Assembly (NCBI GenBank): GCA_902517885.1
Contig: CABYDZ010000003.1
Location: 1-64,000 of the forward strand
Direction: 5' to 3'
Length of the DNA stretch: 64,000 nucleotides
Source: an uncultured Pelagibacteraceae bacterium
GTDB lineage: Bacteria; Pseudomonadota; Alphaproteobacteria; Pelagibacterales; AG-422-B15
Shown in pieces: positions 62,965-64,000 of this stretch (position 1 is the first letter of the stretch; every line of letters begins with the position of its first letter). The notes beneath the pieces were generated by a model that saw only the letters and a program-made list of their open reading frames with translations, was not told the DNA's origin and ran no database searches. Made by a program: the position numbers and the translations under genes.

Positions 62965-62982
62965 ATTGAATGATTATTCAAT
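62965..62982. promoter_or_regulatory. TetR-type operator candidate, site A
   Basis: ATTGAA-TGATTA-TTCAAT in the 80-base gap between the PYROXD2-like operon and the TetR gene; arms extend to eight bases (TATTGAAT/ATTCAATA, 62964-62983). On the minus strand a TTGAAT (62976-62981) inside it could be a -35 box, with CATAAT at 62951-62956 as a -10 after a long 19-base spacer. A further ATTGAA is at 62943. Same half-sites and spacing as site B. Confidence 0.65.
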
Positions 62983-63009
62983 ACAAAACTACCCATATGA
63001 TTAAACTTT

Positions 63010-63669
63010 GTGTATGGTTCTTTTATGAATATAAGCCCCAAAAAAATTAGTGATCATCAACTTGAAGATCAAGAAATCTCAATCAATCATCAAAAACTGA
63101 TTGATGCAACAATTGAAACTATAGCTAAAAAAGGTCTTGGAGATACTACAATTGCACAAGTTGCTAAAAAAGCAATGGTATCACAAGGCTATGCAAATTT
63201 TAGATTTAAATCTAAAGAAAATCTTTTACTAAGTTCACTAAAATTTCTGTCAGACGAATATAAAAATTCTTGGCAACGAATATTTGAAGATAACAACTTA
63301 GATCCTGTTGGTAGAGTGATTAAGATAATCGAAAATGATTTCAGTGGTAAAATTGCAAATAGAAATAAAATTGCAGTCTGGGTATCTTTCTATAGTGAAG
63401 TAAAGTTCCGTCCTTCTTATTTATCAATCTGTCAAAAACAAGATGAAATATATTCATCTCAGATGGAAAAGTTAATTAAAGAAGTAAATATTTTAAGCAA
63501 TCAATCTTTTCTTACCTCAAGAGAAATAAGTGAGACTTATCTCTCAATGGTGGACGGATTATGGCAAAGAATTTTATTTGATCCTAAAATGTACTCACAT
63601 GTATTTTGCAAAGATCTCATTAAAAAATACTTTAGGAATATTTATGCAGATGAAAAACGGTTTGTGTGA
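63010..63669 (+). CDS. TetR-family transcriptional regulator
   Basis: Helix-turn-helix repressor of the BetI-like kind, probably controlling the operons on the left. The DNA-binding part lies at about residues 30-70 (TIETIAKKGLGDTTIAQVAKKAMVSQGYANFRFKSKENLL), followed by a ligand-binding helical domain. 219 residues. A start at ATG 63025 (MNISPKK) is equally good. Divergent from the PYROXD2-like operon across an operator candidate; its TGA overlaps the GTG of the following MFS gene. Confidence 0.9.
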   Translation: MYGSFMNISPKKISDHQLEDQEISINHQKLIDATIETIAKKGLGDTTIAQVAKKAMVSQGYANFRFKSKENLLLSSLKFLSDEYKNSWQRIFEDNNLDPVGRVIKIIENDFSGKIANRNKIAVWVSFYSEVKFRPSYLSICQKQDEIYSSQMEKLIKEVNILSNQSFLTSREISETYLSMVDGLWQRILFDPKMYSHVFCKDLIKKYFRNIYADEKRFV

Positions 63670-64000
63670 TTTCATCTTTTCAATCAATACTTGGAAGTAA
63701 CTATAAAACTTATATTGTTTTATTTTTATGTGCACTCATTATTGGCATAAAACTTGGAACTCTTATTCCCTTATTATCTCTAATACTTGAGTCAAGAGGC
63801 TATAGCAATACACAGATCGGTTTGAATGTTGTAGCTCAACCGTTGGCAGTAATTTTATTTGTTAGAATTACTCCTATTATCATTCACACAATTGGATTGT
63901 CTAGGTCCATTGTGATTGCTCAGATTGTCACAATTATTTTATATTTCACCTTCCCCGTATTTGAGAGTTTAACTGCATGGTTTATTATACGGTTTCTTAT
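63666..64000 (+). CDS. MFS transporter, N-terminal part (continues beyond window)
   Basis: The first 111 codons are open to the end of the window. The GTG start overlaps the TetR TGA (GTGTGA), implying co-expression. Translation shows SNYKTYIVLFLCALIIGIK as a first helix, then LGTLIPLLSLILESRGYSNTQIGLNVVAQPLAVILFV and further helices, an MFS pattern with the loop after helix 2. Probable role in uptake or efflux of the compound sensed by the TetR protein. No more can be said from the fragment. Confidence 0.75.
   Translation, partial: MISSFQSILGSNYKTYIVLFLCALIIGIKLGTLIPLLSLILESRGYSNTQIGLNVVAQPLAVILFVRITPIIIHTIGLSRSIVIAQIVTIILYFTFPVFESLTAWFIIRFL

Noticed and set aside
1-64000. CRISPR arrays, insertion sequences, integrases or prophage genes
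   Set aside because: None seen; no regularly spaced repeats, transposase genes or attachment-site duplications were found by reading.

Overview
The window is a stretch of a small, AT-rich, tightly packed alphaproteobacterial chromosome. The evidence is gene order: tRNA-Ala, an FYDLN-acid protein, aroA, cmk, rpsA, ihfB, pyrF, trpF, trpB, trpA, accD, folC and trxA, plus gltBD, uppP and an NDUFA9-like gene, kdsD-lptC-lptA-lptB, and pheT-pheS-rplT-rpmI-infC-thrS. The AT bias, stop codons that overlap or abut, near-absent intergenic DNA and absence of mobile elements suggest a streamlined marine heterotroph of the SAR11, HIMB59 or AEGEAN-169 type. That placement is an inference, not a proven taxonomy. 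Start and end are cut by the window: pheT at the left, an MFS transporter at the right.

Positions 1-22.7k hold housekeeping genes: the translation operon (pheT to thrS, minus strand), two LPS-type glycosyltransferases, queG, gltB-gltD, uppP, and a plus-strand run rnd-kdsD-lptC-lptA-lptB for LPS assembly. Positions 22.7k-33.1k hold tRNA-Ala(GGC), the FYDLN gene, the aroA-cmk-rpsA block and pyrF-trpFBA-accD-folC, meeting trxA head to head. TrpF is ordinary, but TrpB and TrpA both carry substitutions in signature loops. AroA has Ser where nearly all family members have Pro. ThrRS lacks its N-terminal TGS domain.

Positions 33.2k-35.9k hold rmuC, an exonuclease I-like gene and a small Cys/His protein. 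Positions 35.9k-41.6k are a five-gene minus-strand operon (luciferase-like flavin monooxygenase, TPP enzyme, DUF1185 protein, alpha/beta hydrolase, aldehyde dehydrogenase) with a good promoter. It looks like an uncharacterised catabolic pathway. Positions 41.7k-46.5k are mixed genes (SH3 protein, pdxH, two tiny ORFs, a DnaJ-type protein, EamA transporter, enoyl-CoA hydratase, AlaX).

Positions 46.5k-64k are an island that looks built to import and break down an amine or N-methylated nitrogen compound. It has a gamma-glutamylpolyamine synthetase-like ligase, a Rieske-type oxygenase relative that has lost its Rieske cluster, an amidase, a spermidine/putrescine-type ABC transporter, a DAO-family FAD oxidase, a complete Rieske oxygenase, a class III aminotransferase, a GcvT-like demethylase and two tandem PYROXD2-like FAD enzymes. 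A divergent TetR regulator is followed by an MFS transporter. Two copies of one operator-like palindrome, ATTGAA-N6-TTCAAT, lie in front of the two main minus-strand transcription units of the island. One of them overlaps a clear sigma70-type -35 box, which supports a TetR regulon here.
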